Shown: in pieces, positions 1-5,524 of the stretch | How positions within the stretch are numbered: position 1 is the stretch's first letter | How the letters are laid out: every line of letters begins with the position of its first letter | Source: Polaromonas sp. | GTDB taxonomy: Bacteria; Pseudomonadota; Gammaproteobacteria; Burkholderiales; Burkholderiaceae_C | DNA length: 6,268 bases | Reading direction: 5' to 3' | NCBI GenBank assembly: GCA_023259235.1 | Contig: JAHFQQ010000206.1 | Span: 1 to 6,268, forward strand | Made by a program: the position numbers and the translations under genes | Notes under the pieces: model-generated | The model's input: the letters and a program-made list of their open reading frames with translations, nothing else | Told to the model about the DNA's origin: nothing | Databases searched by the model: none

Positions 1-566
1 TCCACCTCGGACACACTGGTATCGCCGTCCTCTGCTGTCTCGGCGCTCGTCTCATCAAACTCGAAATCCTCGCCGATGATGCTTTCCATGGCATCAGCGG
101 CCGTGGTGCTGGCTGCTTCGACGAGTATGGACAACTTGTCGTACTCGGCAATCACCCAGTCCACGCCCATTTGGGTGGAAAACTTGATTTTTTCCGCAGC
201 CTCCTGATCAGACGGGTCAGCTGTCGCAACAAACAGGCGGTTGTTGCGCTTGCTTAAAACGACAATGCGATAAGTCGAACAAATCTTGGTGTCGAGCAGC
301 CCTTTGGGCAAACGCTCAACGTCGATGGCCTCCATGTCCAGCAACGGCGCAGCAAAAGCCGTGGACATGGTGTGCGCCAGGTCGGATGCAGATACCGCGC
401 CCGAACCCGTCAGTTCGGCAATGAAGCTGGTTCGCCCGGTTTGCGCCTTCCTGAAAATATCCTCGGCAGCCTTCTGGCCGATCTTGCCAGCCATGACCAA
501 TGTCCGACCCAGTCCGGGTAAGGCCATGGTAGGTGCTTGATTGACTGCGGAATCGACAGCGGCCAT
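1..566 (-). CDS. pilB: Type IV pilus assembly ATPase PilB, N-terminal part (runs off the window)
   Basis: Only the first 188 codons are present; the reading frame is open to the window edge, so the ATPase core (Walker A/B, metal-binding region) is not visible. The visible part reads as the N-terminal regulatory domain of the GspE/PilB family (T2SSE_N/MshEN-like, roughly residues 15-150), with LPGLGRTLVMAGKI, RTSFIAELTGSG, AFAAPLLDMEAID, YRIVVLSKRNNRLFVATADP and AAEKIKFSTQMGVDWVIAEYDKL. An acidic linker (GEDFEFDETSAETAED, residues 165-180) follows. In the family this cytoplasmic hexamer powers pilin polymerisation through PilC. The start is the ATG at 566-564, preceded by AGGA at 574-571 (spacing 4); the in-frame ATG at residue 14 has no such site. 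GspE of type II secretion is the alternative, but the wording matches PilB of Comamonadaceae as I remember it. pilC and pilD usually follow, outside this window. Confidence 0.85.
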   Translation of the reverse strand, partial: MAAVDSAVNQAPTMALPGLGRTLVMAGKIGQKAAEDIFRKAQTGRTSFIAELTGSGAVSASDLAHTMSTAFAAPLLDMEAIDVERLPKGLLDTKICSTYRIVVLSKRNNRLFVATADPSDQEAAEKIKFSTQMGVDWVIAEYDKLSILVEAASTTAADAMESIIGEDFEFDETSAETAEDGDTSVSEV

Positions 567-696
567 GTAGTCCTGAATTCAACTTAAAAAAGACATCATC
601 GCCGATACATCGCATGGTGTAAATCAAAACCGCCCACCCTGCCTTGCCCGGCGTTGGAACCATGCAAAAAACCGGCACTGAAGCAAAAAGACAATC
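567..696 (-). promoter_or_regulatory. pilB leader with a possible sigma-70 promoter
   Basis: This 130-bp gap lies between the tRNA-Pro 3' end and pilB. Read on the minus strand it contains TTTACA, 17 bases, then GATGAT, a plausible though imperfect -35/-10 pair, followed by a T-rich stretch and the AGGA ribosome site of pilB. I see no convincing sigma-54 (-24/-12) element and no clear hairpin-plus-U-tract terminator for the tRNA, although two short T runs occur just downstream of it. A minus-strand frame that spans much of this gap and the pilB 5' end is a shadow of pilB in another frame. Confidence 0.3.
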
Positions 697-773
697 TGGT
701 CGGGGTGAGAGGATTCGAACCTCCGGCCTCTACGTCCCGAACGTAGCGCTCTACCAGGCTAAGCTACACCCCG
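697..773 (-). tRNA. tRNA-Pro, anticodon CGG
   Basis: The minus strand folds into a full 77-nt cloverleaf with the 3' CCA encoded. The acceptor stem pairs CGGGGTG with CACCCCG, with discriminator A73 and then CCA. C1-G72 and A73 are the usual identity features of bacterial tRNA-Pro. The anticodon stem is CTACG/CGTAG around the loop TTCGGGA, giving anticodon CGG at 739-737 (reads CCG) followed by G37, the base normally methylated to m1G37. The T arm is GGAGG TTCGAAT CCTCT. It starts 14 nt after the ispB stop codon and I see no good promoter in between, so it may be made by read-through from ispB or from a promoter inside the end of ispB. Confidence 0.97.
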
Positions 774-787
774 AATTTACAAAATTG

Positions 788-1771
788 TCAGCAACGTCTC
801 TCCAGCAATTCAGAGGCTAATTCCACCAAGGCAATACTGTAACGGCTTTCCGGCAATGCCCGCAAGGCATTCAGTGCGCGATGCGCCTCCGCTGCGGCTG
901 CGTCCCGCGTCGCTTGCAAGGCCCCCGTCTGCCGTACGATTGCCACTATCTGCATCATCTGGTCCGTCCCACCGGTTTCGATGGCCCGCCGAATCGCGGT
1001 ACGCTCGGACTCTGTGCCCCGCTGCATTGCAATGATAAGCGGCAGCGTTGCCTTGCCCTCACGCAAATCATCACCCAGATTTTTTCCCATTTCCGAAACT
1101 TCACCGTCATAGTCCAGCGCGTCATCTATCACCTGAAAAGCGGTGCCCAGCGCCTGCCCATAGTCGGCGCAACTTTGTTCCACGGACGGGGACGATTGCG
1201 CCAGCAAGGCCGCCAGGCGGGCACTGGCCTCGAACAGCTTGGCCGTCTTCGAACGGATCACCCTGAGATAGCTTTCCTCGGACAGCGTTGCATCATGCAT
1301 GTTCATGAGCTGCAGCACCTCCCCCTCGGCGATCACATTCGTGGCATCCGCCAGGGTTTGCATGATTCGCATGTCTCCCGCATCCACCATCATCTGAAAG
1401 GCCCGGGAATACAGAAAGTCCCCCACCAGCACACTCGCCGGATTGCCAAAAGCCTCATTTGCGGTAGCGCGGCCGCGGCGCAGTGTGGACTCATCCACCA
1501 CGTCGTCGTGCAGCAAGGTCGCTGTATGAATGAACTCGACCACGGCCGCCAGGTTGTAGCGCTGATAGCCGCGGTAGCCCAGAGCACCACACATCAGCAG
1601 CAGCAATGCAGGCCGCAAACGCTTGCCACCAGCTGCCACGATATAGTGCGAAACCTGACTGACCAATGGCACCCCCGACTTCAGCCGGCGCTCGATCACC
1701 GCGTCCATTTCACGCATGTCATCGCCAATCAGGGCAAGAGCGGCTGCGGTACTTGAAGAATTGGCAGACAA
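788..1771 (-). CDS. ispB: All-trans polyprenyl (octaprenyl-type) diphosphate synthase
   Basis: A 327-residue trans-isoprenyl diphosphate synthase, close to E. coli IspB in length. It condenses isopentenyl diphosphate units onto farnesyl diphosphate to make the ubiquinone side chain. Visible family motifs in order are GGKRLRP (48-54), the first Asp-rich motif DDVVD (89-93) within LLHDDVVDESTLRRGR, GEVLQ (150-154), KTAKLF (175-180), the second Asp-rich motif DDALD (216-220) and KNLGDDLREGKATLPL (230-245). The residue five before the first motif is Ala84; a small residue there is typical of long-chain enzymes, but exact chain length cannot be read from sequence. The coordinates use a TTG start; an in-frame CTG lies at 1783-1781 and the first ATG is codon 19 (1717-1715). 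None has a clear Shine-Dalgarno site. The gene is divergent from rplU and lies just upstream of tRNA-Pro. Confidence 0.93.
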   Translation of the reverse strand: MSANSSSTAAALALIGDDMREMDAVIERRLKSGVPLVSQVSHYIVAAGGKRLRPALLLLMCGALGYRGYQRYNLAAVVEFIHTATLLHDDVVDESTLRRGRATANEAFGNPASVLVGDFLYSRAFQMMVDAGDMRIMQTLADATNVIAEGEVLQLMNMHDATLSEESYLRVIRSKTAKLFEASARLAALLAQSSPSVEQSCADYGQALGTAFQVIDDALDYDGEVSEMGKNLGDDLREGKATLPLIIAMQRGTESERTAIRRAIETGGTDQMMQIVAIVRQTGALQATRDAAAAEAHRALNALRALPESRYSIALVELASELLERRC

Positions 1772-1800
1772 AAGGTGATCCAGACGTTAAGTTTGGGCTG

Positions 1801-1806
1801 ATTATA
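1801..1806 (-). promoter_or_regulatory. Candidate -10 element of ispB
   Basis: The minus strand reads a perfect TATAAT about 29 nt upstream of the TTG start used for ispB, predicting a short leader of some 20 nt. The nearest TTGACG (minus strand, 1821-1816) is only 9 bp from it, too close to act as its -35, and there is no good hexamer at 17 bp. The -10 is therefore convincing by sequence and position, but the -35 is weak or missing. Confidence 0.5.
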
Positions 1807-1886
1807 GAAAGCCCCCGTCAAGCACCGGCGCGCCCGCCAGCCCTGAATCCACCCAAAGTGACGTGACAGCCTTCCCCAAGCCGTCG

Positions 1887-1895
1887 TGGTAGAAT
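1887..1895 (+). promoter_or_regulatory. Candidate extended -10 promoter of rplU-rpmA
   Basis: TGG followed by TAGAAT forms an extended -10 element (TGn plus a hexamer with five of six consensus bases), about 50 nt upstream of the rplU ATG. A GTGACA at 1863-1868 resembles a -35 but would need a 21-bp spacer, too long for a classical promoter, so the extended -10 probably carries the recognition. Transcription would begin near 1902. No r-protein binding leader or riboswitch is evident in the short leader. Confidence 0.5.
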
Positions 1896-1945
1896 ATCGG
1901 GCTCTGTGGGAATTCGTCTGCAGAACTCAATTTGCGAGGTCTTAC

Positions 1946-2257
1946 ATGTACGCGGTCATAAAAACCGGTGGCAAGCAATACAAGGTTGCCGCCGGTGAAA
2001 AAATTAAAGTAGAACAGATTGCTGCGGACGTAGGCCAAGAGATCGTCATTGACCAGGTGTTGGCTGTCGGAGAAGGCAGTGCAATCAAGGTTGGTACACC
2101 CTTGGTGCTAGGTGCGACAGTAACTGTCACGGTAGTGGCTCACGGCAGGCACGATAAGGTGCACATTTTCAAAATGCGCCGTCGCAAGCACTATCAAAAA
2201 CGCCAGGGTCACCGGCAAAACTTCACTGAACTGCAAATCGGCGCCATCGTCGGTTAA
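1946..2257 (+). CDS. rplU: 50S ribosomal protein L21
   Basis: The product has 103 residues, the same length as E. coli L21. It begins MYAVIKTGGKQYKVAAGEKI, the hallmark N-terminus of bL21, and ends with the basic 23S rRNA-contacting segment FKMRRRKHYQKRQGHRQ (residues 75-91) and TELQIGAI. It is a structural protein of the large subunit. The ATG at 1946 is chosen over an in-frame upstream ATG at 1886 because GAGGT (1936-1940) lies 5 nt before it, because L21 proteins start at this Met-Tyr, and because the upstream ATG lies inside the predicted promoter. It is followed 37 nt later by rpmA, the conserved L21-L27 pair. Confidence 0.98.
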   Translation: MYAVIKTGGKQYKVAAGEKIKVEQIAADVGQEIVIDQVLAVGEGSAIKVGTPLVLGATVTVTVVAHGRHDKVHIFKMRRRKHYQKRQGHRQNFTELQIGAIVG

Positions 2258-2294
2258 CGCAGGTTCAGCAGCAAAGCACCAGGAGTAGCGAAAA

Positions 2295-2552
2295 ATGGCA
2301 CACAAAAAAGGCGGCGGCTCTACGCACAATGGGCGCGATTCAAAGCCCAAAATGCTGGGCGTCAAGAAATACGGCGGCGAAGTGATCAATGCCGGCAGCA
2401 TTATCGTGCGCCAGCGCGGCACGAAGTTTCATCCGGGGGCCAATGTCGGCATTGGCAAGGATCACACCCTGTTTGCGCTGGTTGATGGCGCGGTCTCCTT
2501 CTGCATAAAGGGTGCACTGAACAAGCACACCGTCAATGTAACGCCGGCGTGA
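2295..2552 (+). CDS. rpmA: 50S ribosomal protein L27
   Basis: An 85-residue protein, the same length as E. coli L27, with the conserved start MAHKKGGGSTHNGRDS, the core GSIIVRQRGTKFHPGANVGIG (residues 35-55) and DHTLFA. In the family the flexible N-terminal tail reaches the peptidyl transferase centre and contacts the P-site tRNA. There is no N-terminal pre-sequence of the kind cleaved in Firmicutes. AGGAG at 2281-2285 lies 9 nt before the ATG. It is the second gene of the rplU-rpmA unit and is followed at once by an intrinsic terminator. Confidence 0.98.
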   Translation: MAHKKGGGSTHNGRDSKPKMLGVKKYGGEVINAGSIIVRQRGTKFHPGANVGIGKDHTLFALVDGAVSFCIKGALNKHTVNVTPA

Positions 2553-2560
2553 ACTGATCA

Positions 2561-2577
2561 CTTCGATGGCATCGAAG
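2561..2577 (+). repeat. Small perfect hairpin just upstream of the rpmA terminator
   Basis: CTTCGAT and ATCGAAG form a 7-bp perfect inverted repeat with a 3-nt loop (GGC), starting 8 nt after the rpmA stop codon. Its last two bases (2576-2577) are also the first two bases of the terminator stem, so the two helices abut and compete for those bases. Confidence 0.65.
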
Positions 2578-2602
2578 CCCCGACCTGTCGGGGCTTTTTT
2601 GT
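2575..2602 (+). terminator. Intrinsic (Rho-independent) terminator of rplU-rpmA
   Basis: AGCCCCGA (2576-2583) pairs perfectly with TCGGGGCT (2588-2595) around a 4-nt loop, followed directly by a T run (2595-2600). This classical GC-rich stem with a U tract ends the ribosomal protein unit and separates it from obgE, which then needs its own promoter or read-through. Confidence 0.93.
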
Positions 2603-2659
2603 TTGTAAACTAGCTTCTCATGTCTTAAGCAACCGGTTTGATTTCCATCTCTGGCCCTC

Positions 2660-3748
2660 ATGAAATTTGTTGACGAAGCCTTTATTGACGTTGCCGCGGG
2701 CGATGGCGGAAGCGGCTGCGTCTCGTTCCGGCACGAGAAATACAAGGAATTTGGCGGGCCGAACGGCGGAGACGGCGGGCGCGGCGGTCACGTCTATGCG
2801 GTTGCAGACATCAACCTGAACACTTTGGTTGACTTCCGGTTTTCACGTCGCCACGAGGCCCGCAATGGCGAGCACGGAATGGGTTCCGACATGTTTGGAG
2901 CCAAAGGCGACGACATCATCCTGAAAATGCCGGTCGGCACCATCCTGTCCGACGCTGAAACCGGCGAAGTGGTATACGAATTGCTGGTACCCGGTGAGCA
3001 GATCCTGATTGCCAAGGGCGGTGATGGTGGTTTTGGCAACCTTCGCTTCAAGAGCTCGACCAACCGTGCACCGCGCAGCAAAACTCCGGGCTGGCCGGGC
3101 GAGCACAAAAGCCTCAAGCTGGAACTGAAGGTTCTGGCCGATGTTGGCCTGCTGGGCATGCCCAATGCGGGAAAATCGACATTCATCTCGGCGGTGTCCA
3201 ACGCCCGGCCTCGCATTGCCGACTACCCCTTTACTACCCTGCATCCCAATCTCGGGGTAGTGCGAGTCGGCCCCGAACAAAGCTTTGTAATTGCTGACTT
3301 GCCCGGCCTGATCGAGGGTGCCTCCGAAGGCGCAGGGCTGGGCCATCAATTTTTGCGGCACCTGCAACGCACCCGATTACTGCTGCATATCGTGGATTTG
3401 GCACCCTTTGATGAATCCATCGACCCGGTCACCCAGGCCAAAGCGATTGTTGGCGAGCTTAAAAAATACGACCCGGCGCTTTACGAAAAGCCGCGATGGC
3501 TGGTGCTCAACAAGCTCGACATGGTTCCAGTGGACCAGCGTGCCGCGGTCGTCAAGGACTTTGTCAAGCGCTTCAAGTTCAAGGGCCCCGTATTTGAAAT
3601 ATCGGCACTCACGCGCGAAGGCTGCGAACATCTGGTGAAGGCAATTTACCAGCACGTCAAGCTCGTGCAAAAGAGCGAGCAACCTGCGGAAGACGTCGAT
3701 CCGCGGTTTGCCGAGTTGCCGCCAGAATCGCCCGAAGCACCGGTTTAG
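2660..3748 (+). CDS. obgE: Obg family ribosome-associated GTPase ObgE/CgtA
   Basis: A 362-residue Obg GTPase. The glycine-rich Obg fold occupies residues 1-158 (MKFVDEAFIDVAAGDGGSG, GGPNGGDGGRGGHVY, GGDGGFGN). The G domain follows, with G1 GMPNAGKST (166-174), switch I TTLHPNLG (192-199), G3 DLPGLIEGA (213-221), G4 NKLD (284-287) and G5 SAL (315-317). The tail after about residue 338 is short, acidic and proline-rich (EDVDPRFAELPPESPEAP). In the family it binds the 50S subunit, acts in late assembly and links to stringent control. The start fits the canonical Obg N-terminus, but no clear Shine-Dalgarno sequence precedes it (TCTGGCCCTC). The rpmA terminator lies about 60 bp upstream; the promoter in this short gap is not obvious (TTGTAA at 2603-2608 is the best -35-like hexamer, with a poor -10). 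Confidence 0.97.
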   Translation: MKFVDEAFIDVAAGDGGSGCVSFRHEKYKEFGGPNGGDGGRGGHVYAVADINLNTLVDFRFSRRHEARNGEHGMGSDMFGAKGDDIILKMPVGTILSDAETGEVVYELLVPGEQILIAKGGDGGFGNLRFKSSTNRAPRSKTPGWPGEHKSLKLELKVLADVGLLGMPNAGKSTFISAVSNARPRIADYPFTTLHPNLGVVRVGPEQSFVIADLPGLIEGASEGAGLGHQFLRHLQRTRLLLHIVDLAPFDESIDPVTQAKAIVGELKKYDPALYEKPRWLVLNKLDMVPVDQRAAVVKDFVKRFKFKGPVFEISALTREGCEHLVKAIYQHVKLVQKSEQPAEDVDPRFAELPPESPEAPV

Positions 3749-3778
3749 CGAGTCGGCAGCTTGGCGGAAAGGCTAATA

Positions 3779-3841
3779 TGCTATAAAGATAGTAGCTGTA
3801 TGCTGTTATGTTTATTGGGCTAGAGCTTAAAAGTACTTCAA
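3779..3841 (+). repeat. Putative copy of a Comamonadaceae dispersed intergenic repeat
   Basis: This AT-rich segment fills most of the 93-bp gap between obgE and proB and contrasts with the GC-rich genes around it. It opens with TGCTATAAAGATAGTAGCTG, where CTAT and ATAG form a small inverted pair, and ends with GGGCTAGAGC and the palindrome AAGTACTT (3831-3838). From memory, elements of the form TGCTAT..ATAGTAGC ... GCGCTAGAGC are common between genes in Acidovorax, Rhodoferax and Polaromonas. This copy would be degenerate, since its central arms are poorly paired. Strand is given by that remembered orientation only. It touches the proB start codon and might also supply a -10 (TATAAA at 3782-3787). 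Confidence 0.5.
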
Positions 3842-4978
3842 ATGCAAGAAACAACGGGTTCTTCTGTGCTGCGCAAGGCCAAGCGCATTGTGGTCAAGGT
3901 CGGCTCCAGTCTGGTGACCAATGAGGGCCGAGGGCTTGATGCGACTGCGATCGGTCAGTGGTGCGAGCAATTGGCGGCGCTTGTCCGGGACGACCGCGAG
4001 GTCATCATGGTTAGCAGCGGTGCCATTGCCGAAGGCATGAAGCGGCTCGGCTGGAGCATCCGTCCCAAAGCCATCCATGAGTTGCAGGCCGCCGCCGCCG
4101 TAGGCCAGATGGGGCTGGTTCAAATGTATGAAACCAAGCTGCGCGAAAACGGTGTCGGCAGTGCGCAAGTGCTGCTCACCCACGCTGACCTGGCCGACCG
4201 GGAGCGCTACCTCAATGCGCGCTCCACGCTGCTGACCTTGCTGCAACTGGGCGTGGTGCCGGTCATCAATGAGAACGATACCGTCGTCAATGACGAGATC
4301 AAATTTGGCGATAACGATACCCTTGGTGCGCTGGTGGCCAACCTCGTCGAAGCCGATGCGTTGATCATTCTGACCGACCAAAAGGGGCTCTACACCGCTG
4401 ACCCGCGCAAAGACCCCGCCGCCCGGTTTGTGCGCGAGGCCATCGCTGGCGATCCGGCGCTGGAGGCAATGGCGGACGGCGCAGGTTCGAACATCGGCAG
4501 CGGCGGCATGATCACCAAGATCCTCGCTGCCAGGCGCGCCGCCGGATCAGGAGCCTCCACGGTAATTGCCTGGGGGCGCGAACCCCGGGCGCTGATTCGC
4601 CTGTGCCGGGGCGAGCCGATCGGCACGCTGCTGGTGGCGCAAACCCAGAAGATTCAAGCCCGCAAGCAATGGATAGCCGACCACCTGCAACTGCGCGGCT
4701 CAGTGACGGTGGACGCGGGTGCCGCGAGCAAGGTGCGCGACGAAGGCAAGAGCCTGCTGCCCATTGGCATGACCGCGGTAGAGGGGGATTTTTCACGTGG
4801 CGACGTAATTGCCGTCAAAAATGCCAGCGGCGCGGAAATTGCTCGCGGCCTGGCTAACTATTCAAGTGCTGAGGCCAGGCTGATTTGCCGCAAAGCCTCA
4901 GCGGAATTTGAAAAACTTCTCGGCTATACCGGTGAACCCGAAATGGTTCACCGCACCAACATGGTTCTTCGCCGCTAA
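3842..4978 (+). CDS. proB: Glutamate 5-kinase
   Basis: A 378-residue gamma-glutamyl kinase that phosphorylates L-glutamate with ATP, the first and normally proline-inhibited step of proline synthesis. The amino acid kinase domain (about 13-265) shows IVVKVGSSLVT (16-26), SSGAIAEGMKRLG (58-70), INENDTV (142-148), FGDNDTLGALVA (155-166), LTDQKGLYTADPR (177-189) and GSGGMITK (219-226). A C-terminal PUA domain follows (about 285-361), as in the E. coli enzyme (367 residues). The ATG at 3842 is the first in frame; no Shine-Dalgarno site precedes it and the bases before it belong to a repeat-like segment. A GTG at codon 9 is an alternative start. proA is not adjacent. It follows obgE by 93 bp and converges on the CNP1-like gene across a 36-bp gap without a visible terminator. 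Confidence 0.96.
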   Translation: MQETTGSSVLRKAKRIVVKVGSSLVTNEGRGLDATAIGQWCEQLAALVRDDREVIMVSSGAIAEGMKRLGWSIRPKAIHELQAAAAVGQMGLVQMYETKLRENGVGSAQVLLTHADLADRERYLNARSTLLTLLQLGVVPVINENDTVVNDEIKFGDNDTLGALVANLVEADALIILTDQKGLYTADPRKDPAARFVREAIAGDPALEAMADGAGSNIGSGGMITKILAARRAAGSGASTVIAWGREPRALIRLCRGEPIGTLLVAQTQKIQARKQWIADHLQLRGSVTVDAGAASKVRDEGKSLLPIGMTAVEGDFSRGDVIAVKNASGAEIARGLANYSSAEARLICRKASAEFEKLLGYTGEPEMVHRTNMVLRR

Positions 4979-5014
4979 GCAGCACTGGAACCCGACATAA
5001 GCCGCATGCCTTCG

Positions 5015-5524
5015 CTAGTCGAGCCTGGAAAACGGGTTTTTCAGCCGGGCAATCATCGCATTGACCGATGGTGTCGGTGTCCGGCCGTCGCAGATACCAG
5101 CCTGAGCCAGGCGCAGGGCATGCTTGGACGGCATGTTATCAAACATCGAGCGCCACTGCGGATTGGCTACCGGATTCCAGTGGCCATTCGGCGAGTACCG
5201 TGCATAGGTCTTGAACTCTCCAGTAGAGCACCGTATGCCCTCATACATCACGTTTCTCGCACCGGTTGCACTTGAGGCAACCATCACATAACGCACCAGG
5301 CCATCGCTGGTTGAAATGTGAATGGTGGCCGGGTCAATCCCATAAATCAGGGACGCGTTGGACGAGACGTCGACAGGAATGAGCTTGTTCACATCAAAGG
5401 CCGGTGGCGGTGGCACTTCCGACTCTGCCCAGTCGGGATTGTCCAGCGTGGGCTGAGCCCACGCTGGACCTGTCGATCCCAGCATGAGCGCCAGAAAAAA
5501 TATAAGGCCTGATTTGAATTTCAC
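5015..5524 (-). CDS. CNP1-like family exported protein of unknown function
   Basis: A 169-residue protein with a clear Sec signal peptide: a basic start (MKFKSG), a hydrophobic core (LIFFLALMLG, residues 7-16) and a cleavage site AWA|Q after residue 23. The mature part begins with a proline-rich stretch (PPPPAF, 38-43), followed by a domain with YVMVASSATGARNVMYEGIRC (79-99) and NPQWRSMF, and ends near GICDGRTP. Its two cysteines, Cys99 and Cys145, could form a disulfide. The wording resembles the CNP1-like family of betaproteobacteria, whose function I do not know. There is no lipobox and no second membrane segment, so a periplasmic location is inferred. The start is GTG at 5524-5522, overlapping the rppH stop as GTGA, with GGAGG at 5538-5534, 9 nt upstream. 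Translational coupling with rppH is likely. Confidence 0.85.
   Translation of the reverse strand: MKFKSGLIFFLALMLGSTGPAWAQPTLDNPDWAESEVPPPPAFDVNKLIPVDVSSNASLIYGIDPATIHISTSDGLVRYVMVASSATGARNVMYEGIRCSTGEFKTYARYSPNGHWNPVANPQWRSMFDNMPSKHALRLAQAGICDGRTPTPSVNAMIARLKNPFSRLD
5441..5469. repeat. Perfect 29-bp palindrome inside the CNP1-like gene
   Basis: The arms GTCCAGCGTGGGCT (5441-5454) and AGCCCACGCTGGAC (5456-5469) are exact reverse complements around a single central base (5455). In the minus-strand mRNA this can fold as a 13-bp GC-rich hairpin with a 3-nt loop, beginning about 55 nt after the GTG start. It encodes residues GPAWAQPTLD, and its centre falls on the first base of codon 24, the first residue after the predicted signal-peptide cut. 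No U tract follows on either strand, so it is not an intrinsic terminator. Confidence 0.9.

Noticed and set aside
567..696. Small RNA or extra gene between tRNA-Pro and pilB
   Set aside because: No start codon with a ribosome site, no stable hairpin and no conserved element is visible; the stretch reads as a leader of pilB.
881..1756. A 291-codon open frame on the plus strand opposite ispB
   Set aside because: It lies wholly within ispB in antisense, its product is His/Gln/Arg-rich with no recognisable domain, and it mirrors the codon pattern of the real gene. Long antisense frames are expected in GC-rich DNA.
1886..1945. N-terminal extension of L21 from an in-frame ATG at 1886
   Set aside because: The ATG lies inside the predicted extended -10 promoter region, the extra 20 residues are unlike L21, and the downstream ATG has a proper ribosome site and the family start.
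2794..3682. Several minus-strand open frames opposite obgE (up to 174 codons)
   Set aside because: All are antisense shadows of a well-supported GTPase gene, with no ribosome sites or family features of their own.
3827..4381. 184-codon minus-strand frame opposite the start of proB
   Set aside because: It is antisense to the conserved kinase domain and shows no domain; it is a shadow frame.
4868..4902. 8-bp inverted repeat GCTGAGGC/GCCTCAGC with a 19-nt loop near the end of proB
   Set aside because: One or two inverted repeats of this size and loop length are expected by chance in a window this long; it lies in coding sequence of the PUA domain and has no U tract, so it is not a proB terminator.
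4979..5014. Possible bidirectional terminator between convergent proB and the CNP1-like gene
   Set aside because: The 36-bp gap has no stem with a flanking T or A run; no terminator can be supported here.
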